DNA of 64,000 nucleotides from Takifugu bimaculatus (taxonomy: Eukaryota; Chordata; Actinopteri; Tetraodontiformes; Tetraodontidae): positions 856,001 through 920,000 of the forward strand of contig CP034995.1 in assembly GCA_004026145.2 (NCBI GenBank), given 5' to 3'. Position numbers and translations under genes: made by a program. Below, in pieces: positions 45,701 through 58,919 of the stretch. The number at the start of each line of letters is the position of its first letter. Position 1 is the stretch's first letter. The notes beneath the pieces are model-generated. The model was not told the origin of the DNA, made no database searches, and worked only from the letters and a program-made list of their open reading frames with translations.

Positions 45701-48700
45701 GTGAATATCGGTAAAAAGGACGTGAGCTTGAACTCAGCTGAGGACAAAAGCAAAGCGTCTGGGGTTGGCTCAGGGTCTGGGAATGGGTCTGAGAGCAGCA
45801 AGGCGAAAGCAGCGGCATTCATCTCCAGAAAACTGGCCGAGGAGAACAACAACAACAAACCACCGCGGACAAATGTGGCGCTCAAGAAAACGGACAAGTG
45901 AGTCATCTTCACCGTGCGCCCTCTCCCGAGTAAACTTTCTAAAAAGACAAAAATCTAAAAAAAAGGTTGGTGTTCTTTTTCAGTTTCAGAAAACCTTTTT
46001 AATCACCTTTTACCATCTTTAATCCATCAGACCTTCTCAAGTGGAGACACCGAAGAGGGAGAAGGAGGCCGTCAGAGGGAGAGTAAAACTGAAAGTGGAC
46101 CCCTCACTTCTTGCTGATCTCCAGACCCCAGAGGAGTCTAGACCAGTCCCGGTCCCACGTAGACCCCGGAGCAGAACTCCAGACCCAGGACCCACAAATC
46201 CCAGCAGCATATTACCCAACACCTCAGGTTCCACCCCTCCTTCAGTTCTGTTGTACTACAACTTGTCTGTGTGTGTTTATCAGAGAGGTTTAACACTGGT
46301 GAGATAAGTCACTCCTACTAAAAATCTATGACATTATTGAGGTCTCAACCGTCTGTGAAAACAAAGCTCCTGGAGGCACCATTAACTGGGTTCACTTCAG
46401 GAAACCAGCTCTTGTTGATCCAGTCAGTCAATAGTCAATAGATTCTGAGTGATTCTGCCCAGACCAGCCCATTTAAGTCAAAACTCAGTCATTTCTAAAT
46501 GGGAACATAATCCATTTTTCCCACTTAAATGGTTGCCGATTCATCAAATGTTTTTTTTTGTTTGTCTTTAATTGTCTCTCGGCAGCAGAACACGAGTCCC
46601 CTGCAGACTGGAGGTCAAAGCTCAAACCCATCTCCAAACAAACCAAGTAAGTCCATGTTATTGACTTCTGCCATTTCCCCCCGTGTTTTCCGGCCCGGCC
46701 CTAGCAGCAGGGAGTGTCTGCACGCGGGCCCGCACGTGACATCGCCACCGAGCGTTGAGCCTGACAGTGCCTTTGTCTCCCTGATGTCCGATCTCCTCCA
46801 TCCATCCTTTGATCCACGTCCCTCCTGTAGGACGCCTGTACCCGCTGCTCTTCCACATGTCTCCGCCAGCACTTGCTGTCGGGGCTTTGGGCCCCTTCTT
46901 CCGCCACATGCGTGTGAGCCCCAAATGGTGTCAACGCTGAGCAGAGTCCTCCGTGGTGCAACATATGCTCAGCACTTGGGGCGGCTTTCCTCAGATGGCC
47001 TTTCCTCCCGCTCGGATGGATCAAAACCGTAGCGAGGCGGATTCAAGGATAAATGATTCACGTTGCATTGTTTTGTTGCCTGGCTAGTAAAATACTACCA
47101 CCTCTGGTTGTGCAATTGTGATGGAAAAATGCTCCGGCAATGAGGATTTCTGTGAGGAGGAGGCGTGGCTTATTGCTTTACTCCTGTCGGACATGAGGGG
47201 GCCTGATTGCGTTGTTATTTTCTTTTAAAATAAGGGGTTTAATGCCCAACATTTCACACATTTATCCTCTTGCTGTGTTCTAACGTACGTATCTTCAGGG
47301 CACTTGGTCCTTCGCCGCCTTCGCCGAAACTCTCGGCTAATGGACCCGGAAAGTCACAGACTTCAGGGCCTGCGCAACCTCAAGGGCCGTCACCGAGCAT
47401 TTCCATCACTCCACCGGCGCCAAAGGGTAACGTAGCACCTAAAAATTAGATTAAGCTAAAATTAGATTAAGCTAACTGCTAACATACAGTTGCTGCATGC
47501 TAACAGGAAACCGGAGAATGTTCTTTTTGCACCTTGATCATCCTTGAAACATCCTCGTGTGTTTCTGTGATACCTCATGACTGAAACAATCACTTTTCCT
47601 GATTGTGCTATTTAGTGATGTTGCCCTTGTCTAGGCTTGTCTGCCTGGTCAGTGGACTCCCATAATGCATTGTGAATGGTAGCATACCACCGATAGGCGC
47701 TAACTGAGCAATATGCACTGTCATCCTTTGTGGTTGGACTCGAGAGGCTCGATGTGACAGGAACTTTTCACAGGAAGCTCAGCAATGTGGTTATCTTGTT
47801 TTATCGATAAGAGGGTCATAGGAGTGTGCACATAAAATAAAATTGTCTCAGCCTGACGGAAACAAAAGAATTTGGAGGAGGGTGATGAATATGAACTTTC
47901 GGTGACCTGTTGGGGGTTTTTGTTACAGAAAATGGTGGAACGTAATGAAAGACTGCCAAAGTTTCCCCAAGTGCACGGGGAATTATCCAGCTTTGGCAGG
48001 AAAACATTGCTGGATATTAATTATTAACTTACCTTAACACCTCCTGGGGTTTCGTTTCAAACTGTAGGTTTTTAAAGGATCTAATGATGCTTTTATGGTC
48101 TCAGGTTCTCTGAATGGCCAGCAGGACCTAACCAGGCCAGACGCCGAGGCAAAGGTCTCCAAGGTGCAGAAAACTCCCCCATCTCTAGGGTTGACTATAA
48201 ATGAAGGCTGGATCTGCCTTAGTGATGATTGTAACTGCACCAGTGTGTGTTTCCTGTGTAGAAGAAGCCCGACTACATTCCCAAAGAGGACATTTTAAAA
48301 GAGCTGCAAGAGATCGACGATAATCTGACCAAATTGGAGAAGGAGGGCGTCCAGCTGGAGATGAGGCTCCGCAGATGTGAAGAAGGTGAGAGGAACGCTG
48401 TCTGGGTCTGCTTAGAGATGTGGGTGGAAGACTGTGTGTAGGATGAGCTGTGTGTGTGTGTTCGTCAGACGGAGAAGACGACTCTTTCATGGATGAGCTC
48501 ATGGTCGAGTGGTTCAACTTGATCAGGAACAAGCAGGTGGCCATGCGTCGGGAGTCTGAGCTGGTCTACATGTGAGTACACACGCACACACACACACACA
48601 CACACAGAGGGAAGGGGAGGGCCCTATTAAGCGATTACAGAAACAGACTTGTGGCCAGAAGGTTGACAGTTTGAATTCCCAGTGTCCTCCCACCTCCATC

Positions 48701-50523
48701 ACACTGCAGGATGTCCTGGAACGGGGCGACTTAGCTGCTGGTGTCGGCAGCCAGCAGCGTCCGTCGGGAAGCTGCTCAGCGCCACAGGTTCCACCGCCAT
48801 TGACAGGCCGTTTGACAAATTCTTTCAAATTGATTTTATTTCATGCACATGGATGCACTAAATCAAGTGAACAATTTATGCTTTGATTGATCTTTATTTT
48901 AATTTTCAACTTCCTGTCCTGTCTGCCACCTGCCAGCTAAAATAGTAGCCAGAAAGGTTACAACCTTACCTTGATGTGGAAAATCCAGTGACGTCTAGTG
49001 GTGAAAATGCGAACTGCAACATTAAGCAAAGATCTTCTCCAGGCATCGTTGATCATTGTGATCAGCAAGCAAAGCAGTCGAGGTTACCATTATGACGTCG
49101 GCCAGATGGGGGTTATTGATCCACTGTGTTTGTGTTGTGTTCACACACAGTGGGAAAACGCAGGAGCTGGAGGAACAGCAGCCGAGCGTAGAGCAGGAGC
49201 TCCGGAGACTGATGGAAACGCCAGGTGGGTGCTGGAGGCACTGGGCAGCAAAAACGGCTGAAATGTGGTGAATGAAACATGTGTTTGTGTTTGATCAGAG
49301 CACCTGAAAAGCTCCTGGCACGACAAGAGGGAAAAAGAGCTGATGACGAAGCTGATGGAGATAGTGAATGACAGAAACGCCATAGTGGAAGGTCTGGATG
49401 ATGACAGGCTCAGGTTTGTATGCTGAAAGGTCCAGATATTCCTGAACATCTCGGTTTGATACTTCACTCTCAGAACTGGCAGTATAGAGGGACATTTTTT
49501 TGGTCCAAAAGTTTCCGAGCCAGCCAGGAGTCGAACCTAGAATCTTCTGAGCCGTAGTCAGACGCGTTATCCATTGCGCCACTGGCCCTGATGCTGCCCT
49601 CCATTAGCTGTCTGGTCAGAGCGGACCAAAACCAAGCCTCCACAGATGGTTCATGTCTGTTGATGTACGTTATTGTGTCCTTTTCTCAGGGAGGAAGAGG
49701 AGGATGAGCAGCTCAACAGGATGATGAAGGATTTCAGTGAGTATCTCCGCCGCCTCCACGGGGTCACGTGACCCCTCCCACCGCAGTGTTCATTAGTTAC
49801 CACAACCCCACGTCGCTGCTGCCGTTATAAATGATCCAATTGAGGATTTTCCATCATCGGCGGCTCTAATTGAACTAGATAGAATTTTCGCTGTGGTTTG
49901 TGGAAGTACGTGTGTGTATGTGTGTGTATGTGTGTGTGTGTGTTGTTTTAAGGCCAATGTTTTCATCTCATTTGATCTAATGACTCCTAATGGAAAAAGC
50001 ATCAAACAAAATGCTCCCCCTCTTGTTGTCGACCGCATTCCTATTAGACAAATGGATAATGTAGCTGGTTAATTTGACCCTGTGGTGGAATCCAGTTAAA
50101 GCGCCTTCATTTGCAATTCATGACCAGGAAAGCTGAAGCTGAAATCCAGGAGATTTATTGAACTTCAGTGAAAGGTCATTATGCTATGCTGAACGAACAG
50201 TGACTGTGGGCTACAACTAGCCGTTTCATTTTAATATATTCATAAAGTTAACGCCAAAGTTTCACCAGTTCCTCCCACTCTAATTCATATTTTATGGCAT
50301 AAAATTCTTTAGCACAGAACAGCTAGCTGCATTAGCGTAGCCTAGTTTGCTTGCAGGTGTTTATAGACGTACAAAATAGGGTGTGTTTGTCTGTGTTTGG
50401 GTGTGTGTTGATCACCTTTCTGGTTTCTGTTTGTCTCTTTCAGACATAAAGAAAGAGAAACCAAAGAAAAAGTCTCCGATGTCCAAACTGTTCAGCTGGG
50501 GGGGCAAGAAGGAGACGCCATGA
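42770..50523 (+). CDS. micall2: MICAL-like protein 2 (Rab13/Rab8 effector)
   Basis: MICALL2 (JRAB) links Rab13/Rab8 to actin at recycling endosomes and cell junctions. Sixteen coding exons: 42770-42912, 44065-44113, 44507-44648, 44720-44907, 44980-45107, 45184-45897, 46031-46227, 46586-46646, 47299-47426, 48105-48163, 48262-48385, 48469-48571, 49151-49224, 49299-49413, 49690-49736 and 50444-50523. They join without disruption to 783 residues. Order: calponin-homology domain, residues ~1-110 (ALQQWCRVQVQGYRDV, TSFRDGLAFCALIHKHRPDL, LGIPALLDAEDMVALQIPDR, YVSQYYNYFHGRSP); a half LIM domain (CISCNKRVHLVERHLVDGKL then HRSC); a long Ser/Pro/Thr-rich linker (exons 6-9) containing ADWRSKLKP; a C-terminal bMERB Rab-binding coiled coil (KKPDYIPKEDILKELQEID, LMVEWFNLIRNKQ, LMEIVNDRNAIVEGLDDDRL); a basic end (KKKSPMSKLFSWGGKK). 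The second zinc site of the LIM domain is missing. The domain order and CH sequence fit micall2 better than micall1. Confidence 0.95.
48586..48606. repeat. (CA)n microsatellite in micall2 intron
   Basis: Short CA run just after the donor of the exon ending at 48571. Confidence 0.9.
49516..49588 (-). tRNA. tRNA-Arg (anticodon ACG)
   Basis: A 73-base cloverleaf on the minus strand. The acceptor stem GGGCCAG pairs with CTGGCTC (one G-U) and the discriminator is G. The A box is TGGCGCAATGG and the B box GGTTCGACTCC. The anticodon stem TCTGA/TCAGA encloses loop CTACGGC, giving anticodon ACG (read as ICG, decoding CGU/CGC/CGA). It nearly matches the usual vertebrate tRNA-Arg-ACG; loop position 38 is C where A is usual. 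A TTTT terminator follows at once (49510-49507). No intron. It lies antisense within the micall2 intron between 49413 and 49690. Confidence 0.95.
49912..49943. repeat. (GT)n microsatellite in micall2 intron
   Basis: Interrupted GTGTGTAT run. Confidence 0.85.
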
Positions 50524-50600
50524 CAACTCGCTTTGATGTCGTTCTGCTGTACATTGTAGTCTTAATGTCGGTTTACTTAGCCTGTGATTCATGAGGTAAC

Positions 50601-50603
<3 letters not shown>

Positions 50604-50631
<28 letters not shown>
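50604..50631. repeat. (GT)n microsatellite
   Basis: GT dinucleotide run in the presumed micall2 3' UTR. Confidence 0.95.
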
Positions 50632-50633
<2 letters not shown>

Positions 50634-50708
50634 CTGTCATTTTAAGCTCTTGTAGAGAAATGCCCTTCCCTCTGTCAGTCTTAGCTTTAACGGCGCTCCT
50701 GCCTACAG

Positions 50709-50717
<9 letters not shown>

Positions 50718-50764
<47 letters not shown>
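50718..50764. repeat. (CA)n microsatellite
   Basis: CA run about 47 bp long, preceded by TCTCTC, about 90 bp after an opposite-phase GT run. The transcript could fold the GT and CA runs together. Confidence 0.97.
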
Positions 50765-50765
<1 letters not shown>

Positions 50766-53155
50766 ATGAGGGGTTAATGACTCACCAGCAGTGATGTTTG
50801 GGTTCAGCGCTCCGGTTGTTAGTTTTAATACCCTTCAAGTCTTAATGTGTCTACTTAATGCTGTCAAACACAGATTTTCTCTTCTCTCTCTCACACTCAC
50901 ACTCACACACACACACAAATGTTAACCAAAGTTAAAGATCGGGGCCTGACAACGGCTTCCTGCTCTGTGCTGGTTACCCGACTCTGGTGTTCACCCTCTG
51001 AGCTGCGTCTGTTCGCTCTTTAAGATCTCTGCAGGGTGTGTGTTCCCCTTTAAAAAGGTCACATGTTTCTTTAAATTTAATTTGTTTCTTCTGGCCTACT
51101 GCTTTCGAACTTGCCCTTTAGGGAACAAGAGAACTCATTTCCTTTTACACATCCCTTAACTTTTTTGTTATTTGGGTGTAATTTATCCATCCCCCCCCCC
51201 CCCCATAAATGCTCTTGTGGGACAACACGTGAATTAATTCAGCCTCTGAAAACTAGCAAACTGCATATTCACATCTTAACATCAGTTAAGCAGAATGTGT
51301 GGGTCTAGATCTGCTGTTTTGGGTGGGTTTTTTATGTTTTCAAGCTAAATGGTTGGATGAATCTGGTCCACATTGGATCACTATTAATTTTAAATATCTC
51401 TCCAGCATGTCTGGTCCAACTGGTTATAACACCAAGGCCAGATTATTTTGTAATATAGAGTGTATTCTTTGCTTCTTGTGTATATTTGTAAAGTTTCTCA
51501 GGTACAAATGTGTGTATTTAATTTTAAATTAGAAACTATCAGAGTTTTTAACATTCTGTAATAAATGCACTTACATTTTTAGAAAAGTCATGATATTCCG
51601 TCGAGTTTATATTTGGAGGTAGTAAATAAATAAATACGGCAGTTCCATTTGTAAACACTAGAAGGCAGCATGACGCTTCTGATGGTGACTTAAAGCCTAA
51701 AGAAAGTTTTCCTTTTTTTATTTTTAACTTTGCTCCTATAATAAAGTAAATTCGAACTTGAACATTTGCCTCCGTCCACCTTTGGCTTTAGTACTCTGCA
51801 GTAAAACATAAGCATAGCTACAATTAAATCAAATCGAATATATATTAAAGGATATAAGTGTCTATACTTTTTTTTAACGAATTTTACTGAGATTGCTCCT
51901 GGTTCAACTCATTGTTGTAATAATGTAAATAAAATAAAGAACTAATCAACTTTAAAATGATTGTTTAAAAAAGTTAATCAGAAGAAGAAAGAACAATTGT
52001 CTTTCTTCTGCTCTTAAAATGCTTATTTTAAGGAGAGAGACAAAAAGACTATGGAATCTGGGTTTTATCTCAGTGTTTTCATGCCCTGCGGTGGTAAAAA
52101 TACAAAAACCCTCCTTCCTTCACTAAAGCAACATTTGTTCCTGCTGTTAAACGTGAAAGTGTTTGTATATTCCTTCTTTAAACCGTGATAAAATGTTCCA
52201 TCAGCTCAGCACTCTGCCTGAATCAATCATTTCCCCGCTTGACTCTGGAACATGTTTATCTTTAGGGTGAAAATGTGCGTTTAAGTCGACTCAATGAGGC
52301 ACATTTAAGCTGTAAATATACCTACAAGCGGGGTCATTTACATAACACAGTGGCTCTCAGACTCCTGCACACTCCTGCACTGGTTGGCTGAAGGTGTGTC
52401 CTGAATGCAGCTTCTGTCTCTTTAAACCATGTCAAAAGACTATAAAGTCCACATTAGCCTGTTGCTATTGTTGTCTTCATGCCTTTGTGTTCCCGTCCTC
52501 ACTCTTTAAGCTTTAAATGGAGACGGTGTTCACAATTTGACACGCTGCACACCCCTCACAGCTTCTCCTGATCCCTTCAGCAGAGCCCGGCTTACACATC
52601 TCTAACAGCGTCTCAAAGATCTGAACGTTCACCTTTAATTCTTTCTCTATGGGTTTTGGCTCTGCCCAAAAAAGAAATTAGATTACCTGAAAAATCTCAG
52701 GAAGAAGATGAAGTTTTCTTCAAATGCAGACGCTAAAGTTCTTTATAACCTTTATATGATCAAAACACATTAAATGTTGGTCACTTTAAGGCTGATAATT
52801 GTATCATAAGAGAAATATCTGAACAGAAAAAGTGTTTAATCAACATTTTCATGTCATGCAGCAGCATTTTGTGGCTTCAGGTCCGTCACTGGGCATCTTG
52901 AAGGCCTCGGAAAAAGATGGATTTACAGAAATTTCAGATTTTCAGTGATCTTCTGCTGCAGCCCGCTCCCCCTCCAGCCGTGCTAACATTAGCTACAGAC
53001 AAATGTAACAATGATGGTTTAAACTGGTATAAAATTATGTCATGTACTATTTGTCTATTTGTTGTGTGATTATGGTGCAGCACCACATCTATTGACAGTT
53101 AGTTACAATAATTCATCCTCATTGTAAGAGTGAGAAATAGCTCTGTGTTTATATG

Positions 53156-53180
53156 TGTGTGTGAGTGTGCGTGTGTGTGT
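53156..53180. repeat. (GT)n microsatellite
   Basis: Interrupted GT run. Confidence 0.85.
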
Positions 53181-54119
53181 GTCCTCCATCTCACTGCTGT
53201 AAATTGTGTTTGAGCCACAGAGAGTGTGTGTTTGTGATGTCAGTGCTGGAAAAGCTATCACCGCCCAGGGGATCCCTTCCCCTGCAAGAACCCGAGGACG
53301 TTGCCCGTGGAAACCCTTCGCATGTGGTCTCCGCACGAACACACGCACACGCACACATACAGTAAAACGTAAACACATTTTAGTGGCAGTGACAGGCGGG
53401 AAAATCATCTCGGGAGTTTTCATTCAGGAATCTCTCTTTGTGTTTCGCTAAGTGTCTGTGAAAAGGCCCGTGTGCGTGCGTGCGTGCGCGGTAGAGAGCA
53501 AAAATTAGCTCCTCCATGACTGGATACTCAATGTTTCTTTGAATGACTAATGCAAAAGACAGAGAGGATATTCGCTCAATTAATCTCCAACGCCATCGAT
53601 CAGGGTGGAAAAGCTCCGCTCAGGTTTGCCAGCCGACGCCAAAAGTTTGATTAAAGCAGGAAAGTTAATGGTCTCTAGGCGAGTACAAAAGCCCAGAATT
53701 TTCTTTTTTCCTTTAAACTGTTTTGGTTCTCCGACTGTAAGGACAAACAGTTTTGGGGCTTCTTGGTAGGAAAACCGTCGCAAATCAAAAGTTTCCAGGG
53801 CTTTTAAAGGATGAAGTTTGTTTTCAGGAGGAAAAATATACTAAACATTTTTGAGTGGAGTCTTAAATAAGATGAAAAAGTATTCTGTATATATATAGTG
53901 AAATCTACCAAGATAGAGGTGTTTATAGATGGATTTTGGCAAAAGACAAAAGACAACCCGTATGACGTCAGAATATTTAAGTATGATCTGTTTACATTAT
54001 TTTATAGTGTCGACCTCCTGCAGCCACCCTCAAAATCCGCCCCGTTATGGTCATGCAAAATCAACACATTACATATGAAAAACAAACCGTAATTAAACAT
54101 TTCACACCCAAAACAACTG

Positions 54120-54262
54120 TGTCGTCAGATGTTTATTGTGCTCGCGCCAAACTCCCCACCCTGGCCGTGACACCCCACGTGCTTTTTGATCGACCCCACC
54201 CCCTTTAAACTGGCACGCGGAGCACAAATCAGGGCGGACAGGGCGCGCGCGAGCCACTGTTA
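54120..54262. promoter_or_regulatory. CpG-bearing block, possible promoter
   Basis: Locally GC- and CpG-rich DNA (GGGCGGACAGGGCGCGCGCG near 54233) inside AT-rich surroundings. A CACGTG E-box occurs near 54177. The direction of any transcript is unknown. Confidence 0.3.
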
Positions 54263-55025
54263 GCAATTAGAGTAGCCCGAGTTTAGCATTAGGTTAACAA
54301 AACGGCTAAGGTTATTTCAACTACTACTGATATACACGAACGAACAAGAGTCGTAAATATGTAACCAATATAACCAGACGCTCTCTATCGCACCCATATG
54401 CCCATTAATAATCAGGAATAAGTTAAACCCTGGTTTTCTACCGAATATTCGTTTGCTTAACATGGCGAGAGAACAATACGGGTACTATTTTGTCCCATTT
54501 GGTCTTTATTGGCGTTATAATTAATCGCATCAGTTCATAAGGAAATATAATGCAGCTCCCCCCATAATGGATTATTCCATCATCGTGCCTGTAAAGGTTA
54601 TTGTTGTTTACACAGTTTGTGACACAGTGACATAAACATAAAAACAAACTCCCCCTTCCCAGCAGGACATTTTTTTTTAAAAATGCAGAAGACAGATACT
54701 GTCAGTGTTTACACAATACTTTAATGGTGATATCAGTTCATTAATTCATTATGTGCTTGTTTTGATATTGGATGTGTCCACATTGGTTTTGCACCATCAC
54801 ATGTGCAGTTATTCCAGAGAAATTGAAGATTTGGTTTAATAACAGTAATAATATCACACTAAAGTCGGTGGAGGAAGCGCTCCCAAAAGGCCACGTGTAA
54901 GAAACTAATGCAGGCTATTTTCAGACCTTATGTGCGCAGACCTTATTTTTGAATGCATTAACAGTTGATTTAAGAAGATCTTACCCCTGAAAACCCTGGT
55001 GGAATAAGCACAGCTGGGAGGACAG

Positions 55026-55069
55026 ATGACCAACATACCTGGTGTTGCTGTGAGGACAGAAACACACAG
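55026..55069 (+). CDS. Candidate short first coding exon
   Basis: ATG followed by 14 open codons (MTNIPGVAVRTETH) to a strong donor ACAG/GTAAGA at 55069/55070. It lies about 0.8 kb downstream of the CpG-bearing block. No continuation exon was found, so this may be chance. Confidence 0.15.
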
Positions 55070-56501
55070 GTAAGAGAAAGAAATTAACGGTAAAAAGAAG
55101 AAGCCATTATTGGATTCACTATGTTAGCTATCTGCTAAAAGAGAATAGTGCCAATATGCTCTTTAGTTTATAATATCAGGCTATGTTAACACATGTAAAT
55201 TATTTCACCATAAAACATTTTTCTGAATGATATTGTAGGTCCAGGAATTGAGTTGTTTTCATAATGAGAGATTGCCCTCCAAATCCATGTAGTAATTTAG
55301 AGCCGTGCATTAACTCTATATGTGTGCACACGTGAGCTCGTATTAATCGTTAATTGGCCTGAATAAAGATCAGCAGCGAGGCGCTGCAGCAAAAGCTTGA
55401 AGCAGAAAATGAGAGTCGCACTTGAGAGGCTATTGGTTTCATACAGGAACAAAAGTGAAGGAGGGGAGAAAGGGAGCGGGGATGAAAGGACGTGATTTGC
55501 GGCCTTAATCCAAATTGAATTACGCCGATAACATCTCTCTTTCTGGATTTATTTTATATGTTTTTTTCGCCCCCACATTTCATTTAAACGTTTACCTTCC
55601 ACATGTAAGTGCTTCACACTTGAGTTCTTCCAGAGCACCTCATAATAAGATTCCTTTAAAAACACAAATATGTCATTATTCAGCTAGTAAACAATGTGGA
55701 AACAGGCTGTTTTTCCTGTAAACATGAAGCATTTTTCACTTAATTGTTGGCTGCGTATATAAAAGTCTGAACGCTTGTTCAATCTGTTAAAACCAGCCTG
55801 TAAAGCTGCACAAACACAGAATACTGGAATCATTGGGCCAGTATATATTTACTACATTTCCTGGCTGTTGACCTTTCTGAGTCCCCATCCATGACTTAAT
55901 TTGCTGATGATATATGTGTGTTTTCGCTGGACTCTGGTTCACGATTGTGTGTTTGTTGCTAGTCTTAATCTGATGGATTGACACTGTTGTTTAAGCCTGT
56001 GGTTCTGAACATTGTAGCATTCTTAAGAATGACAACTGAATTATTGTTTATTGGTTTGACTAAATTGTTATTATATGTGACGTTACAACACTCTGTGACA
56101 GGTAAAATATTGTTGGCGTTAAGACATAGAACTAACGAACAAACAGCAATCAGTCGTCCTTCGTTAGTCTGGCTGTCCGTCTGGCTGTCTTTCGCTCTGT
56201 TAATAATGTGAATTAGCATATAAATGAGAGTTAGCATGTGATAGAAGCCACTCTGCTTCAATCTGTCCGTTGGGATTTATGATTATCTCATTCTCTTTCT
56301 TCACTCTTTATCACTGGCGTGTCCGTCTGCCTCCCAGTCTCTCTGCTCTGTTCACACACTCGCTTATTTCTTCCTTCCTGTTTTTATTGGCTCATGCTGT
56401 TTGTGATTATTTACCTGGAGGTGCTTTCACACTACCCTTGTGTAAGCACAGGTAATGGCTCCTGACTAATTAGCAGATCAATCAAAGCATTTGGGAAATA
56501 G

Positions 56502-56527
56502 ACACACACACACACATACACACACAC
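56502..56527. repeat. (CA)n microsatellite
   Basis: CA run with one CATA interruption. Confidence 0.9.
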
Positions 56528-58883
56528 CCTCCCTCCTGTATCAAGCTTTTGTGCACGTCATAAGTGTTGGTCTCTTGTTCCTTGGATTTGTGTCCCCGTG
56601 CCGCCAGTCGAAGCCCAGTGGTACGCAGCAGGAGGTGTTAATGATGTGAGGGCTCTGTGTTCTCTGCTGGGAGCGATCTGTTGTGCGCTGGCTGCTGTCT
56701 GTCACCACACTAGCAGAAAAACATCTTCATAGTTCATGCAGAGCGTGCGCTGGGCTCAGAGAGTGACGCTCGCCGTTGTGTGGTTCTGTGCATATTAAAA
56801 AACATGAATCTCTCACTCACAATGCCAAACAACCCTAAGAAAACTGTGCATATGTTTTTATTTTCTGAACACACTCTGTTCTGCAAAGTTATGACTCAGT
56901 GTAATTTACATGCAACAGTATTTGTCGCTTCAGTCTTTTTAAAATAATATAATCTGGTCCTACAACATCTGCTATTGCCTGCTATTGTTCCCATTATTAT
57001 CGCTTTAGCAAGCAACTTTATTCTGCTAACAGGAAAGGAGAGGCTGGATAACAAATTATGTTAGCAGGAATCCTGGTGGCTAGAAAGGTGACATAAATCT
57101 CACAAAAGGGCAAAACTTTGTGACTGTTTTGGCAATTAGCGCCCTGACAAAGAGCAGCATTGCCTCGTGGACCTACTGTCCATGAAAAATGCTAATATGT
57201 AGATCTGCATATTAGCATTTTAAACCAAAAAAAATCTACATTCAGTTCATTTGTTTGAGTGCAGATTCAACCAGATATGAGGCGCTGAACTAAGTTAATG
57301 GAGCAGTATGGAAGAGATATATTTAAAGTAATCAGAAAATGGCCCTGATATGCCAACAGACATTAAGGAGCCATGTTAATTTCTTACTTACTTATATCAC
57401 CAACAACAGCAATCCAGTCGGAACATTCTCATTTCATTATACACCATCATCAACGATCTCCCAAACACATCCAGCTAAATTTGGCTAACTTAGTTGTAAT
57501 TAATGTAGACACAGACATTCCAAATAATCTCTACAGTTGAATAGCGTGATGCATGTTTGTTTGTAATGTACTAGCACGTATGAAGGGAGGTCATCGAATT
57601 AATTAGGTAATACATTTCTGGAGAAATAAAACAGCGACTTGTTATTGCTAACATTAGCAACACAGTATCAGAGCCCGGTCCTCCAGCATAATGATGATAC
57701 GCTGTGGAAGAAGTTCCGGCATTAGCACAGCCAATATCAATATGAAATGTAATTGAGACGGGAACATGAGTAACGTAATGTAACAGTAGCTTGCTTGTGA
57801 TAGCAGTACCAGCTCTGACCACAAACTCCCATACTGCTATTTTAAATTTTGCTAATGTATAGCTCTGAAGGGCTGAAACCGAAGTCCATGTTTAAATTTG
57901 GACTTTTACAAACTCTCCCTGGCTAAAGGAAGAGGAGTCCAAAAAGCTCGTCGCGTCCGTCATCAGCACCATCAGTCTGCTCATGTTGGGCACGCTGTGT
58001 TTCGCTCACTTGCGTTTCTCTGGGTAAACACTGCGACCTGTAGCTGGCGTCTGCGTGCAGGAACCGAACAGATGATATAGTGAGCGTTAAACAGTCTGAC
58101 TCAGCCGTTCTAGCTCCAAATCAAACACAAACTTAGCCACTGGCGCTGAAGGCCGAAACAGGAATTTATCATGGAGGGAAACACGAGCGCCAGAATCCAG
58201 GTTATTTCAGATTTTCTTACAACCTTTTTTTGTAAAACAGTAAAAAAAAAGAAAAAAAAAGTCCTGCTTTTGGGTTTTAGTCCACACGTGTTGGAAACCA
58301 AACACACAGACGGATCACACAGTGGGGATGAGGATGTATGAAGCCGGACTGAGTGAATTAAATTGAATCACAGCATGTTAGGCTTCCCCGCCACAGGAAG
58401 AACATTACAAGACACTCATACACATACACCAAACCCTTAAGGTCTGACAGTCTTTCAGATATCCGCATTAGACCCTATAATCTAATTCCTGGCTATCGTC
58501 TTACAAATCGAATCATGACACACCACTCATATTCAATATCACCAAACCTACAGTCTTTTAGTTTGGCCTCTCAAACTGCCGTGTAAAAGCTTCATCACGG
58601 GCCACGCTGATGAAATTACCCCCTATTATCCACCCCCTTTCTCTCTCCAACGCTCACTGGCTCCATTCCGCCTTACTTGAAGGAGTGTGCAGATTTAATT
58701 TGCAGCAGGACTCATGAGCCACTTAGCAGAGTCTCTCTCCGTGTGCAGGGATTGATTGATTAGGCCTTATCTTGTTATCTTGGGTCCGTGGTCGTTTGAT
58801 AGGCCTGTTTGTTCTCTCAGTAGTCTCTCAGTTTCTCTATCTGTATCCCTTTCCTTTATGTGATTTCACGGCTCTCTTCAGTC

Positions 58884-58919
58884 TGTGTGTGTGTGTGTGT
58901 GTGTGTGTTTGTGTGTGTG
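58884..58919. repeat. (GT)n microsatellite
   Basis: GT dinucleotide run with one GTTT interruption. Confidence 0.95.

Larger units (their letters stand above)
50524..51760 (+). other. micall2: micall2 3' UTR
   Basis: Sequence after the stop, with two microsatellites and a poly-C run (51190-51204). AATAAA occurs at 51740-51745, with an earlier candidate near 51559. The UTR end is inferred. Confidence 0.5.

Noticed and set aside
45160..45912. 250-residue minus-strand reading frame
   Set aside because: Antisense to the Ser/Pro/Thr-rich linker exon of micall2, which is supported by homology and splice phase.
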